Origin: Bacillota bacterium
GTDB taxonomy: Bacteria > Bacillota_I > Bacilli_A > Izemoplasmatales > Hujiaoplasmataceae
Assembly (NCBI GenBank): GCA_018816905.1
Contig: JAHIVB010000008.1
Location: 62,001-126,000 of the forward strand
Length of the DNA: 64,000 nt
Reading direction: 5' to 3'
This document shows, one piece after another, positions 50,868 to 59,629 of this stretch. Position 1 is the stretch's first letter; each line of letters opens with the position of its first letter. Below the pieces are notes generated by a model. That model did no database searches and was not told the DNA's origin. It saw nothing but the letters and a program-made list of their open reading frames with translations. The translations under genes and the position numbers were made by a program.

Positions 50868-51856
50868 GGTTGCTTGTTTTAGGTGGGGCAGGATATATTG
50901 GTAGCCACTTTGTAAAAAAAGCGATTGAAGTAGGACATCAAGTGGTCGTCATTGATAATTTGATCAATGGACATATCGAAGCAGTCGATTCATCGGCCAT
51001 TTTTGTCAAAGGAGATATCCTTGATAAGAATCTACTTGAATCCGTTATGAAAAAACATGAAATTGACGCTTGTGTACACTTTGCGGCTTTTTCTTTGGTT
51101 GGAGAGTCGATGTCCGTTCCTAATAAATATTTCTATAACAATGTGACAGGAACTTTATCGTTACTGGAAGCAATGGAAAAGTGTGGCGTTCGAAAAATTG
51201 TATTTTCTTCAAGTGCTGCAGTTTACGGAAGTCACAAGGAAATGCCAATCACAGAAGAATATCAACATATTCCAACCAATCCGTATGGGGAAACCAAACT
51301 TCAGATGGAAAAAATGATGCACTGGGCAGATAAAGCCTACGGAATGAAGTATGTGAGCTTGCGATATTTCAACGTTGCCGGAGCGTCTTTGGATGGTTCC
51401 ATCGGTGAGGACCACAATCCTGAAACGCACCTTATCCCCATCGTATTGCAAGTGCCATTAAACAAGCGACCTTTTATTACAATTTTCGGTAATGATTACG
51501 ATACTATTGACGGCACATGTATTCGTGACTACATTCATATAGACGATCTTGTTGATGCGCATTTAAGAGCACTTCAATATCTTGTCACGAAAAACGTTTC
51601 AAATATCTTCAATCTTGGGACTGAAAAAGGATATTCAAACCTTGAAATCGTTGAGGTAGCTCGGAAATTGACCAAGCATCCGATTCCAATTAAAATTGGT
51701 GAAAGACGCCCTGGAGATCCGGATAAATTGGTCGCAAGTTTCAAAAAAGCATATACGATTCTAGGTTGGAAGCCTACCAAAGGAATAGAAGAAATCATTT
51801 CTTCTGCATGGGGATTCCATAAAACACATCCGGAAGGGTTCGGTGGAAAGAAATGA
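50864..51856 (+). CDS. galE: UDP-glucose 4-epimerase
   Basis: Interconverts UDP-galactose and UDP-glucose (short-chain dehydrogenase fold with bound NAD). The NAD motif GGAGYIGSH is at 7-15, the catalytic Ser about 117 (SSSAAVYG) and YxxxK at Y141/K145 (NPYGETK). The C-terminal half has GTCIRDYIHIDDL and RRPGDP, which are characteristic. The 330-residue length is normal. Overlaps at both ends with galM and galT show coupled translation. Confidence 0.96.
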   Translation: MRLLVLGGAGYIGSHFVKKAIEVGHQVVVIDNLINGHIEAVDSSAIFVKGDILDKNLLESVMKKHEIDACVHFAAFSLVGESMSVPNKYFYNNVTGTLSLLEAMEKCGVRKIVFSSSAAVYGSHKEMPITEEYQHIPTNPYGETKLQMEKMMHWADKAYGMKYVSLRYFNVAGASLDGSIGEDHNPETHLIPIVLQVPLNKRPFITIFGNDYDTIDGTCIRDYIHIDDLVDAHLRALQYLVTKNVSNIFNLGTEKGYSNLEIVEVARKLTKHPIPIKIGERRPGDPDKLVASFKKAYTILGWKPTKGIEEIISSAWGFHKTHPEGFGGKK

Positions 51857-53331
51857 TGAATCATTTGATTAATCAACTCATTCAATACGGGATTCAGGAA
51901 GACATTTTGAATATGGTCGATCGTGATTATGCAACTAACCAGTTATTGTTTCTTTTAAAACTGGATCATTTCGAGAGAGAAGAAATCACAGAATCGATTG
52001 ATTTTTTTTCTGTAATGCCAACGATATTGACTGAAGCTTATAACAAAGGTTTGATACCCAGCGATAGCATACAAGACTTTGATCATTTTGAGGCAAAATT
52101 AATGGATGCCTTGATGCCTAGGCCTTCTCAAATGGAACAAAGGTTTCGCCAACTCTACAAAAAAGCTCCAGTGTACGCAACCAATGATTTCTATCGTTTC
52201 TCTCAGAAAACGAACTATATCAAGACGGAAAGAATCAAGAAAAACATTCATTTTGTTTATGAGGGTAAATATGCACCTCTCGATATATCGATTAACTTAT
52301 CCAAGCCTGAGAAGGATCCTAAAAAGATTGCACTTCAGTCAAAGATAGATGAGAACAATTATCCAAAATGTGCTCTTTGTATGGAAAATGTTGGTTTTTT
52401 TGGAGATGAAAACCATGCATCCAGAAGCAACCATCGTGTCATTACTTTGACCCTTAATCACGAAAAAGATCAATGGGGATTTCAATACTCTCCCTATTCT
52501 TATTTCAACGAACATGCGATTATTTTAAAAAAAGATCATATTCCTATGCATGTGAATGTAGATACTTTAAACGAACTTGTTGATTTCGTCAATCAATTTC
52601 CACATTATACAATTGGATCCAATGCCGAACTTCCGATTGTTGGCGGTTCGATTCTCAATCATTATCATTTTCAAGGTGGAAAGGCCGATTTTCCTATTGA
52701 AAAAGCGAGAGTATTAAGAGAGTACAAAGTTAGAAAAACCAAAGTTGAAATTTTGGATTGGCCAATGAGCGTCATTAGAGTCAGCGGAGGAAGCGAGTTT
52801 AAAGTCTTGGATGTTGTAACGGATATTTTGAATGCTTGGAAGAATTATAACAATCCCGATTTGAACATCTATGCAAAAACGAATGATGAAGAACACAATA
52901 CAATCACACCGATTCTGACTATCAAGGAAGGAAAATATCAATTTTATATCATCCTTAGAAACAATTTGACCACAGAAGAAAGACCATATGGGGTTTTTCA
53001 TCCAAGAGAAGAATATTTTCACATTAAGAAAGAAAATATTGGTCTCATTGAAGTCATGGGCTTAGCGATTCTGCCTGGAAGGTTAATGAAAGAACTAGAT
53101 GAAATCAAAAAAGTATTATCACAAAACCATTCCATCGACCAATTCCCTGATTTAGAGAAACATGAAGCATGGATTGAGACCATGAAAAAAGAAAAAACAT
53201 CCGAAGAGAATATCAACCAATTTCTATATAATCAAGTTGGAATGATTTTTGAAAAGGTTCTCGAAGACTGCGGTGTATTCAAAGCTGAAGACAAACATGA
53301 GTTTTTCCGATTCATAGAAAAGACGATCTAA
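51853..53331 (+). CDS. galT: Galactose-1-phosphate uridylyltransferase, Gram-positive type
   Basis: Transfers UMP from UDP-glucose to galactose 1-phosphate in the Leloir pathway. At 492 residues it belongs to the long class (GalT class II) of Firmicutes, not the 350-residue E. coli class. The nucleophile region HYHFQGG and NHRVITLTLN, with the CALCMENVGFFGDENH block, match the class. The start overlaps the galE stop by four bases. No galactokinase gene is found in the window. Confidence 0.93.
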   Translation: MMNHLINQLIQYGIQEDILNMVDRDYATNQLLFLLKLDHFEREEITESIDFFSVMPTILTEAYNKGLIPSDSIQDFDHFEAKLMDALMPRPSQMEQRFRQLYKKAPVYATNDFYRFSQKTNYIKTERIKKNIHFVYEGKYAPLDISINLSKPEKDPKKIALQSKIDENNYPKCALCMENVGFFGDENHASRSNHRVITLTLNHEKDQWGFQYSPYSYFNEHAIILKKDHIPMHVNVDTLNELVDFVNQFPHYTIGSNAELPIVGGSILNHYHFQGGKADFPIEKARVLREYKVRKTKVEILDWPMSVIRVSGGSEFKVLDVVTDILNAWKNYNNPDLNIYAKTNDEEHNTITPILTIKEGKYQFYIILRNNLTTEERPYGVFHPREEYFHIKKENIGLIEVMGLAILPGRLMKELDEIKKVLSQNHSIDQFPDLEKHEAWIETMKKEKTSEENINQFLYNQVGMIFEKVLEDCGVFKAEDKHEFFRFIEKTI

Positions 53332-53332
53332 T

Positions 53333-53357
53333 AAAACGTCGGATTTCCGACGTTTTA
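53333..53357 (+). terminator. Hairpin after galT
   Basis: AAAACGTCGGA and TCCGACGTTTT form a perfect stem. The T run after it is short, so termination may be weak. Confidence 0.6.
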
Positions 53358-53422
53358 AACTTATTCATCTTCCACAATCATTGAATCTGTGGTATAATTA
53401 TGACTTAACATGAGGTGAAAAC

Positions 53423-54865
53423 ATGAGTAAAGGAAACGACAAATTAGTTAAAGAAATAACCGCGAGAGACGAAGATTTTGCACAGTGGTATACCGATGTC
53501 TGCAAAAAAGCAGAACTAATGGATTATACAAACGCAAAAGGGTTTATCATCTATCGTCCATATGGATATGCAATATGGGAAAACATTCAAGAGTTTCTCA
53601 ATCACGAGTTCAAAAAAACAGGACATCAAAATGTCTATTTTCCATTGGTGATTCCTGAGTCTTTGTTTATGAAGGAAGCGGAGCATGTGGAAGGATTCGC
53701 TCCTGAGACCGCAATCGTAACCATTGGCGGAAAAGAAGTACTTTCGGAAAGGTTGATTATCAGACCTACTTCAGAAGTTTTATTTTGCGACCACTACAGT
53801 AAAATAGTATCGAGTTATCGCGACCTACCTAAAAAATACAACCAATGGTGCAGTGTTGTTCGTTGGGAAAAAACAACCAGACCATTTTTACGAGGATCAG
53901 AGTTTCTATGGCAAGAAGGTCATACCATTCATGCTACTGAAGAAGAAGCCAGAGAAGAAGTCCTTGGAATGCTTGAAATTTATAAAAGACTTGGAAGTGA
54001 AGTCTTGGCAATTCCTTTTGTAACTGGAAAAAAGACTGAAAAAGAGAAATTTGCTGGTGCAATGGAGACTTATACGACCGAAGCACTTATGCATGACAAT
54101 AAAGCTTTACAAAGTGGAACGACTCATTATTTTGGAACAGGTTTTGCTGAAGCTTTTAATATTACATTCCAGGATAAAGATAAAGTGCTGAAACCCGTAC
54201 ATCAAACCTCTTGGGGAGCATCCACAAGATTAATTGGTGCAATTATCATGGTTCATGGAGACGACTCCGGTTTAGTACTCCCTCCTTATGTCGCTCCTAC
54301 TCAGGTATTAATCGTCCCGATTCAGCAACAAAAAGATGGTGTCCTTGAAAAATCAAGAGAATTACTAGCCTCTTTAGAATCAAAAGGAATTAGAGCCTCG
54401 ATCGATGATTCCGATAAATCTCCTGGATGGAAGTTTGCGGAAGCTGAAATGAAAGGAATTCCAATCAGAATTGAAATTGGGCCAAGAGATTTAGAACAAA
54501 ATCATTGTGTTGTTGTAACAAGATACAATCATGAAAAAACGTTGATTTCTTTAGATGAAGTAGTATCTAAAATTCCATCGCTATTCGAAAAAATTCATAA
54601 TGCCATGTATCAAGTCGCACTCGACAATGTGAAAAATAATACTAGACCAGCTTTGACATACGATGAATTCAAAGAAATTATCGATCAAAAAGGTGGTTAT
54701 GTCAAAATGATGTGGTGTGGAGATCAAGCTTGTGAGGATAAAATCAAAGAAGAAACATCGGCTACTTCAAGATGTATTCCCTTCGAACAAGAACACTTAG
54801 GAGATATCTGCCCCGTTTGTGGAAAGAAAGCGAAAATGGAAGTATATTTCGCGAAAGCATATTAA
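53423..54865 (+). CDS. proS: Proline--tRNA ligase, archaeal/eukaryotic type (ProS type 3)
   Basis: Class II synthetase charging tRNA-Pro. The 480-residue length and absence of the editing insertion identify the archaeal/eukaryotic-like form, also found in some Firmicutes and mollicutes. Core blocks include RPTSEV, WEKTTRPFLRGSEFLWQEGHT (motif 2) and HQTSWGASTRLIG (motif 3). A C-terminal zinc domain holds C432, C437, C463 and C466, and the chain ends with the conserved Tyr. The upstream gap of 91 bases has a -10-like TATAAT (53393-53398) and no T-box. Confidence 0.96.
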   Translation: MSKGNDKLVKEITARDEDFAQWYTDVCKKAELMDYTNAKGFIIYRPYGYAIWENIQEFLNHEFKKTGHQNVYFPLVIPESLFMKEAEHVEGFAPETAIVTIGGKEVLSERLIIRPTSEVLFCDHYSKIVSSYRDLPKKYNQWCSVVRWEKTTRPFLRGSEFLWQEGHTIHATEEEAREEVLGMLEIYKRLGSEVLAIPFVTGKKTEKEKFAGAMETYTTEALMHDNKALQSGTTHYFGTGFAEAFNITFQDKDKVLKPVHQTSWGASTRLIGAIIMVHGDDSGLVLPPYVAPTQVLIVPIQQQKDGVLEKSRELLASLESKGIRASIDDSDKSPGWKFAEAEMKGIPIRIEIGPRDLEQNHCVVVTRYNHEKTLISLDEVVSKIPSLFEKIHNAMYQVALDNVKNNTRPALTYDEFKEIIDQKGGYVKMMWCGDQACEDKIKEETSATSRCIPFEQEHLGDICPVCGKKAKMEVYFAKAY

Positions 54866-54868
54866 AAC

Positions 54869-54897
54869 AAATGACAAGCCGAGAGGCTTGTCATTTT
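54869..54897. terminator. Bidirectional terminator between proS and the fumarase genes
   Basis: AATGACAAGCC and GGCTTGTCATT pair around GAGA with A and T on either side; it sits at the end of both convergent units. Confidence 0.85.
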
Positions 54898-55417
54898 ACT
54901 TGAATATTGAGTTTCCGCAGGCATCGTACGCGACAATTACTGGGAAGTCAACGACTTCCAATTCACGGACGGCTTCACTTGACAAATCTTCATAAAGTAA
55001 GGTTTTTGAAGATTTCACTGTTTTACTTAAGATTGCGCCAATACCGCCGATGGCAATTAAATAGACCGACTTCGTTTCTACTAATTTCGACTGAAAGGCT
55101 TTGTCTCTTTCACCTTTTCCAATCATGATTTTCATCCCCATAGGCATCAGTTGGATGCTATACGGGTCCATTCGGTAAGAGGAAGTGGGTCCACAGGCAC
55201 CAATTGGCATCCCTGGTTTCTCAGGGGTTGGGCCGGTATAATATATTATTTGTTCATTGAAATCAAAAGGTAATGATCCATTTGCAGATAAGTGTTCTAC
55301 AAAACGTTTGTGTGCAGCGTCTCTTCCTGTATATATTTTGCCTGATATGATTACTTCTTCTCCAGCTCGAAGAGAAAGTCTGGTTTCTTCATTGATTGGT
55401 GTTGTAATTCTTTTCAT
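54896..55417 (-). CDS. Fumarate hydratase class I, beta subunit
   Basis: C-terminal half of the two-subunit, iron-sulfur class I fumarase that hydrates fumarate to malate. YYTGPTPEKPGMPIGACGPTSSYRMDPY and the GIGAILSKTVK block are typical. The length is 173 residues. Two adjacent ATG codons (55420 and 55417) follow GAGGT on the minus strand; the second is better spaced. It begins a few bases after the alpha subunit stop. The fumarase and tartrate dehydratase subunits are related, so substrate is inferred from the fumarase-like motif set. Confidence 0.88.
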   Translation of the reverse strand: MKRITTPINEETRLSLRAGEEVIISGKIYTGRDAAHKRFVEHLSANGSLPFDFNEQIIYYTGPTPEKPGMPIGACGPTSSYRMDPYSIQLMPMGMKIMIGKGERDKAFQSKLVETKSVYLIAIGGIGAILSKTVKSSKTLLYEDLSSEAVRELEVVDFPVIVAYDACGNSIFK

Positions 55418-55425
55418 CATAGACC

Positions 55426-56265
55426 TCACAATATGACTGTTTTCTTCCGAGCGGCATGGCATTGAATGTTAACCGCAACGGGTAAAGAAGCAATATGACA
55501 AGGATAAGAATTGACTTTAACTGCAAGGCACGTCGTCGCTCCACCAAGTCCCATCGGACCTACGTCTGATGAATTGACAAGTTCTTTTAGTGATTCCTCA
55601 AGTTCGCGATCTGTTTGATTCTCTGCGACATCGTCGAGCGAACGAAACAATGCAGTTTTCGCAAGAATCGCGACTTTTTCGAAGTTTCCTCCGATTCCAA
55701 TCCCTAAAATGAGAGGAGGACAGGCTTTTCCTCCTGCCAGTTTCACTGTTTCTAGAACAAATGATTCAATCCCTTTGACACCTGCAGAAGGAGGTAACAT
55801 TGCTAGACGGCTCATATTTTCGCTTCCAGCACCTTTTGGTGCGGCGTGAATAATCAAACGGTCTCCTGGAATCTGTTTGATATGAACGATTGCGGGGGTA
55901 TTATCAAGGGTATTCTTTCGCTCTAAAGGATGATTGACGACAGATTTTCTTAAGTACCCTTCGAAATAGGCTTGCCGTACCCCTTCATTGACTGCAGCTT
56001 CAATATCATAATCAAGAAAGACTTCGGTTCCAATTTCCAGAAACACAACAGCAACACCGGTATCCTGGCAAATTGGAATGTCTTCGTTTCTTGCGATTTC
56101 TTGATTTTTGATAATTTTACCCAGAATGCTTCTCGCTAGTGCAAAAGACTCTATTTTTTGAGCTTCTTCCAAAGCGTGAACGACTTTGGAGTCTAAAGAT
56201 ACTGCAGCGTTCATAAACAGTTGTTTGATATTGGAAATCAAAATCGATTGATCAATTTTACGCAT
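55426..56265 (-). CDS. Fumarate hydratase class I, alpha subunit
   Basis: Iron-sulfur half of class I fumarase, 279 residues. The three cluster-binding cysteines are C66 (PICQDTG), C182 (GKACPP) and C269 (NIQCHAAR), the usual arrangement for a [4Fe-4S] cluster with an open iron site. The class is oxygen-sensitive, which fits an anaerobe. The start at 56265 follows TGAGGTGAA; GTG 56274 lies within that ribosome site. The beta subunit gene follows in the same operon. Confidence 0.92.
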   Translation of the reverse strand: MRKIDQSILISNIKQLFMNAAVSLDSKVVHALEEAQKIESFALARSILGKIIKNQEIARNEDIPICQDTGVAVVFLEIGTEVFLDYDIEAAVNEGVRQAYFEGYLRKSVVNHPLERKNTLDNTPAIVHIKQIPGDRLIIHAAPKGAGSENMSRLAMLPPSAGVKGIESFVLETVKLAGGKACPPLILGIGIGGNFEKVAILAKTALFRSLDDVAENQTDRELEESLKELVNSSDVGPMGLGGATTCLAVKVNSYPCHIASLPVAVNIQCHAARKKTVIL

Positions 56266-56283
56266 CTGTTTCACCTCAATATT

Positions 56284-56291
56284 ATTATATC
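56284..56291 (-). promoter_or_regulatory. Extended -10 promoter of the fumarase operon
   Basis: On the minus strand TATAAT (56289-56284) is preceded by TG in the extended -10 position; it lies about 20 bases before the start codon. Confidence 0.55.
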
Positions 56292-56353
56292 ATTATTTCA
56301 TTCAAAGTCATCTTGAAGTTAGAATGGATTTTGGGAAAAATACTATCTTGATA

Positions 56354-56382
56354 TTTACATTTCAAGAAGTCTTCGGTATAAT
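56354..56382 (+). promoter_or_regulatory. Promoter of the DegV-family gene
   Basis: TTTACA (56354-56359), 17 bases, TATAAT (56377-56382). Confidence 0.72.
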
Positions 56383-56400
56383 CATACAAGGGTGATGACT

Positions 56401-57249
56401 TTGAAACAACTGAAAATAATCTCAGACAGCACATGTGATTTATCGAAAGATTTAATTGAAAAATATGAAATTGGAATTGTGCCTCTTTTTGTGACAATTG
56501 GAGAAAGTACCTATTTTGATGGGGTTGACCTTGATACGACGAAAATGTATGAGGAAGTAGAAAAGAAGAATATTCTACCGAAGACTGCCGCTGCTTCCCC
56601 GGGTAGTTTTATTGAAATTTTTCAAAAGTACCTGAATCAAGGTTATCAAATTTTATATGTGGGCATCGGATCTAAATTTTCTGCGACTTTTCAAAGTGCA
56701 ACTCTAGCGAAACAAGATTTGGATTCAAATGATATCTTTTTAGTAGATTCACATAATTTATCTAGTGGATCCGGACTTTTGGTTCTTAAAGCATGTTCCT
56801 TGAGAGACAAAGGCATGTCTGCTCTGAAAATCCAGCAAAAACTGATTGAACTCGTACCTAAAGTGCGAAGTCAATTTGTGATTGATACATTAGAGTACCT
56901 GTACAAGGGCGGAAGATTAAATGCTTTATCTAACTTCATGGGGACCATGCTGAAAATCAAGCCGATTATCAAAGTTGTAGAAGGCGCAATGGCTGTCGGG
57001 AAGAAGGCAAGAGGACATGTTCGCCATGGTATAGATTTGATGGTTATGGACTTAGAACATTTAAAAGACCAGGTAGATTCAGAGTTTTGCATGATTACTC
57101 ATTCATTTGCGGATGAGGTTGTCGATTACACTATCGATAAAATTAATTCAGTACTATCCTTTCAACATCTGATTGAAACACATGCAGGATGTGTGATTTC
57201 AAGTCATTGTGGAAAAGGGACCATTGGAATTTTATATTTGGAACGATGA
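56401..57249 (+). CDS. DegV-family fatty acid-binding protein (FakB-like)
   Basis: DegV proteins bind a fatty acid and present it to FakA. The family start (KIISDSTCDLS), PKTAAASPGSF, SSGSGLLVL and the YLYKGGRLN block with IKPII are all present in 282 residues. The start is TTG 56401, after AGGGTGATG; ATG 56395 and GTG 56392 overlap that site. fakA (13566) is encoded in the same window, supporting a FakB role. The preferred fatty acid cannot be read from sequence. Confidence 0.9.
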   Translation: MKQLKIISDSTCDLSKDLIEKYEIGIVPLFVTIGESTYFDGVDLDTTKMYEEVEKKNILPKTAAASPGSFIEIFQKYLNQGYQILYVGIGSKFSATFQSATLAKQDLDSNDIFLVDSHNLSSGSGLLVLKACSLRDKGMSALKIQQKLIELVPKVRSQFVIDTLEYLYKGGRLNALSNFMGTMLKIKPIIKVVEGAMAVGKKARGHVRHGIDLMVMDLEHLKDQVDSEFCMITHSFADEVVDYTIDKINSVLSFQHLIETHAGCVISSHCGKGTIGILYLER

Positions 57250-57250
57250 G

Positions 57251-57280
57251 AGCTTGTGATAACACAAGTTTTCTTTTTAT
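57251..57280 (+). terminator. Terminator after the DegV-family gene
   Basis: AGCTTGTG and CACAAGTT pair around ATAA, followed by a T-rich stretch. Confidence 0.75.
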
Positions 57281-57286
57281 AAACAA

Positions 57287-57320
57287 TTTAGTTGACTAAG
57301 CAACTAAATTGAGATATACT
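57287..57320 (+). promoter_or_regulatory. MarR-type operator overlapping the marR-ABC promoter
   Basis: TTTAGTTG (57287-57294) and CAACTAAA (57301-57308) form a perfect 8-base inverted repeat with a six-base spacer. The promoter is TTGACT (57292-57297), 17 bases, TATACT (57315-57320), so the repeat covers the -35. Binding of the downstream MarR protein would block RNA polymerase, giving autorepression of the operon. Confidence 0.85.
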
Positions 57321-57345
57321 TGTATTCAGAATGAGAGGGATGCAT

Positions 57346-57789
57346 ATGACCAATCGATATGAACATCAGATTAATAGGTACAGACATCGGTTCTTTGAGG
57401 AACGTATGAAAGACATAGATTTGAATTTTCCTGAAGGACCGTATTTAATTAAAATTCAAGAAGAAAAACGCGTGAAAATGAATCATTTGAAAAACTCTAT
57501 TCCTTTTCACAAATCTCATTTGACAAGAGTAATCAATCATCTTGTTGAAAAGGGTTATATATTAAAAGAAATAGATCCCGAAGATCAACGTGGTTTCATT
57601 GTATCAATCACAGAAGAAGGAGAAAATATCTCCAAAAAAGCTATGAGCGTTGTTAAGGAATGGGATGAACTACTCACAAGTGTTATTACTAAAGAAGAGA
57701 TGAATATGATAGACAATATACAACGTAAAATGGTTCACAAAATTGCTGAATACTTTGGAGAGGATTATATCGATGAGAAAAATACTTAG
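57346..57789 (+). CDS. MarR-family transcriptional regulator
   Basis: Winged-helix repressor of 147 residues. The recognition region is about 55-75 (FHKSHLTRVINHLVEKGYI), followed by the wing (KEIDPEDQRGFIVSITEEG). The start at ATG 57346 follows GAGAGG; the frame extends five codons upstream. Its gene lies directly behind a palindromic operator and overlaps the ABC exporter gene by 17 bases. It probably represses itself and the exporter and is released by a toxic ligand. Confidence 0.93.
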   Translation: MTNRYEHQINRYRHRFFEERMKDIDLNFPEGPYLIKIQEEKRVKMNHLKNSIPFHKSHLTRVINHLVEKGYILKEIDPEDQRGFIVSITEEGENISKKAMSVVKEWDELLTSVITKEEMNMIDNIQRKMVHKIAEYFGEDYIDEKNT

Positions 57790-59629
57790 TTATTTAAAAA
57801 ACTACAAAATATATGTCGTTGCTGTGGTTATTTTAGTATCGTTATCTGCAGCTGGTCAACTTCTGTTGCCTGACTACATGTCTAAAATTATCGGAGAAGG
57901 TATTCACGCTGAATACTATGTTGAAAATCCTTTAACAGGCGAATTGGTTTCAACCTCGGCCTTATACTGTGAAACAGAAGGTGTCACTTGTACAATTGTA
58001 CAGACTAGCGATATGACCGTCATTATGAAATATGGTGGAATTATGCTAGGAGTAACTCTTTTGTCATCGATTGCATCGATTGCATTGATGTATGTATCAA
58101 GCCATGTTGGGAGTCAAACTAGTAAGGATATCCGTAAAGATTTATTCAAAAAAGTCAGTGAATTTTCATCTGCAGAAGCAGAGTCTTTCGGTACTTCTTC
58201 ACTGATTACTCGTTCGACGAATGATATTTCACAAGTTCAAAATTTCGTTATGATGGGTCTTAGAATGTTTCTTCGTATTCCAATATTTCTCATCGGGGGC
58301 ATTGTACTGAGTATCAAGAATATTCGAGAAATGACTTCAACAAACGAATTACTCTATGTATTGATGGCTGGGGTTCTCTCTCTGATTGTTCTTGTCGCTA
58401 TTACTTTCGTTCTAGTGTTGCCTCTATTTAAGGCGTTACAAAAGAAAATTGACAAGATGACACTTGTAACACGTGAAGGAATCAAAGGTGTTCGTGTCAT
58501 CCGTGCATTTGGACAAGGAAGAAGAGAAATTTCTAAATTCAGGGATGTTAATGACGACTTGACCAAAACAGTATATAATGCGGGAAAGATTATGTCGACT
58601 TTGAACCCTGCAGTCAACTTAATTTTCAACGTTGTCATCATTGGAATACTTTACTATTCCTATATCATCATTACAAACAGTTCATTTACAGACTATCAAA
58701 GTCTTGGAAATATATCGGCCGTCATTCAATATTCTACTCAGATTATGTTTAGCTTATTGATGCTTACGATGACTTTCATCGTGTTCCCAAGAGCCCAGGT
58801 TTCCGCGAAAAGAATCGAAGAAGTCCTTGATAAAGAAATCATCATCAAAGATGAAGGCAACTTGGAGTATGACTCTTTGGAAATGAAAGGAGTCGTTGAA
58901 TTTGATGATGTATGCTTTAAATATGGAGATGCAGAAGAGAATGTTTTGGATCACATATCGTTTAAAGCTCTTCCTGGTCAAACAGTCGCGATTATTGGGT
59001 CTACAGGGTCTGGGAAATCGACGATAGTGAATTTGATTCCAAGATTCTTTGATGTAACTTGCGGTACCATCAAGATTGATGACATCAACATTAAAGACTT
59101 AAGTCTACATAAATTGAGATCGTTAATTGGATTTGTTCCACAGACGGCGACGCTTCTATCTGGAACGATTAAAGATAATATTCAATACGGAAATTCTGAA
59201 GCGACTATGGATGAAATACGAGATTCTGCAGTCATTGCTCAAGCAGAGGAATTTATCGAAGAGATGGATTTAAAATATGATTCTATCGTCGATCAGGGTG
59301 GAGTGAATTTATCTGGAGGGCAAAAACAAAGACTATCAATCGCAAGAGCCATCGTTAGAAGGCCAAAAGTATATATCTTCGACGATAGCTTCTCTGCTTT
59401 GGATTTTAAAACGGATTCGAATTTAAGAAAAGCATTGAAGAAAATAACAAAAGAGTCAACAGTGTTACTTGTCGCTCAAAGAATTGGTACCATTATGGAT
59501 GCAGATCAAATCATCGTCATTCATGATGGGGCAATTGTTGGGCTTGGAAAACATAAAGAATTACTTAATACTTGCGAAATCTATAAAGAGATTGCATATT
59601 CACAACTTTCTGAGGAGGAGCTGGCATGA
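57773..59629 (+). CDS. Heterodimeric ABC exporter, subunit with degenerate ATP site
   Basis: Fused membrane-ATPase half transporter of 618 residues. Six helices form the exporter fold; the first external loop is enlarged (about 30-75) and holds two cysteines. In the ATPase, Walker A is GSTGSGKST and the signature LSGGQ is intact. The catalytic Glu after Walker B is Asp (IFDDS), and the switch His is Gln (VAQRI). These losses mark the degenerate partner in exporters such as TM287/288 and BmrCD. GGAGAGGA precedes ATG 57773. It overlaps its partner gene by four bases. Confidence 0.92.
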   Translation: MRKILSYLKNYKIYVVAVVILVSLSAAGQLLLPDYMSKIIGEGIHAEYYVENPLTGELVSTSALYCETEGVTCTIVQTSDMTVIMKYGGIMLGVTLLSSIASIALMYVSSHVGSQTSKDIRKDLFKKVSEFSSAEAESFGTSSLITRSTNDISQVQNFVMMGLRMFLRIPIFLIGGIVLSIKNIREMTSTNELLYVLMAGVLSLIVLVAITFVLVLPLFKALQKKIDKMTLVTREGIKGVRVIRAFGQGRREISKFRDVNDDLTKTVYNAGKIMSTLNPAVNLIFNVVIIGILYYSYIIITNSSFTDYQSLGNISAVIQYSTQIMFSLLMLTMTFIVFPRAQVSAKRIEEVLDKEIIIKDEGNLEYDSLEMKGVVEFDDVCFKYGDAEENVLDHISFKALPGQTVAIIGSTGSGKSTIVNLIPRFFDVTCGTIKIDDINIKDLSLHKLRSLIGFVPQTATLLSGTIKDNIQYGNSEATMDEIRDSAVIAQAEEFIEEMDLKYDSIVDQGGVNLSGGQKQRLSIARAIVRRPKVYIFDDSFSALDFKTDSNLRKALKKITKESTVLLVAQRIGTIMDADQIIVIHDGAIVGLGKHKELLNTCEIYKEIAYSQLSEEELA

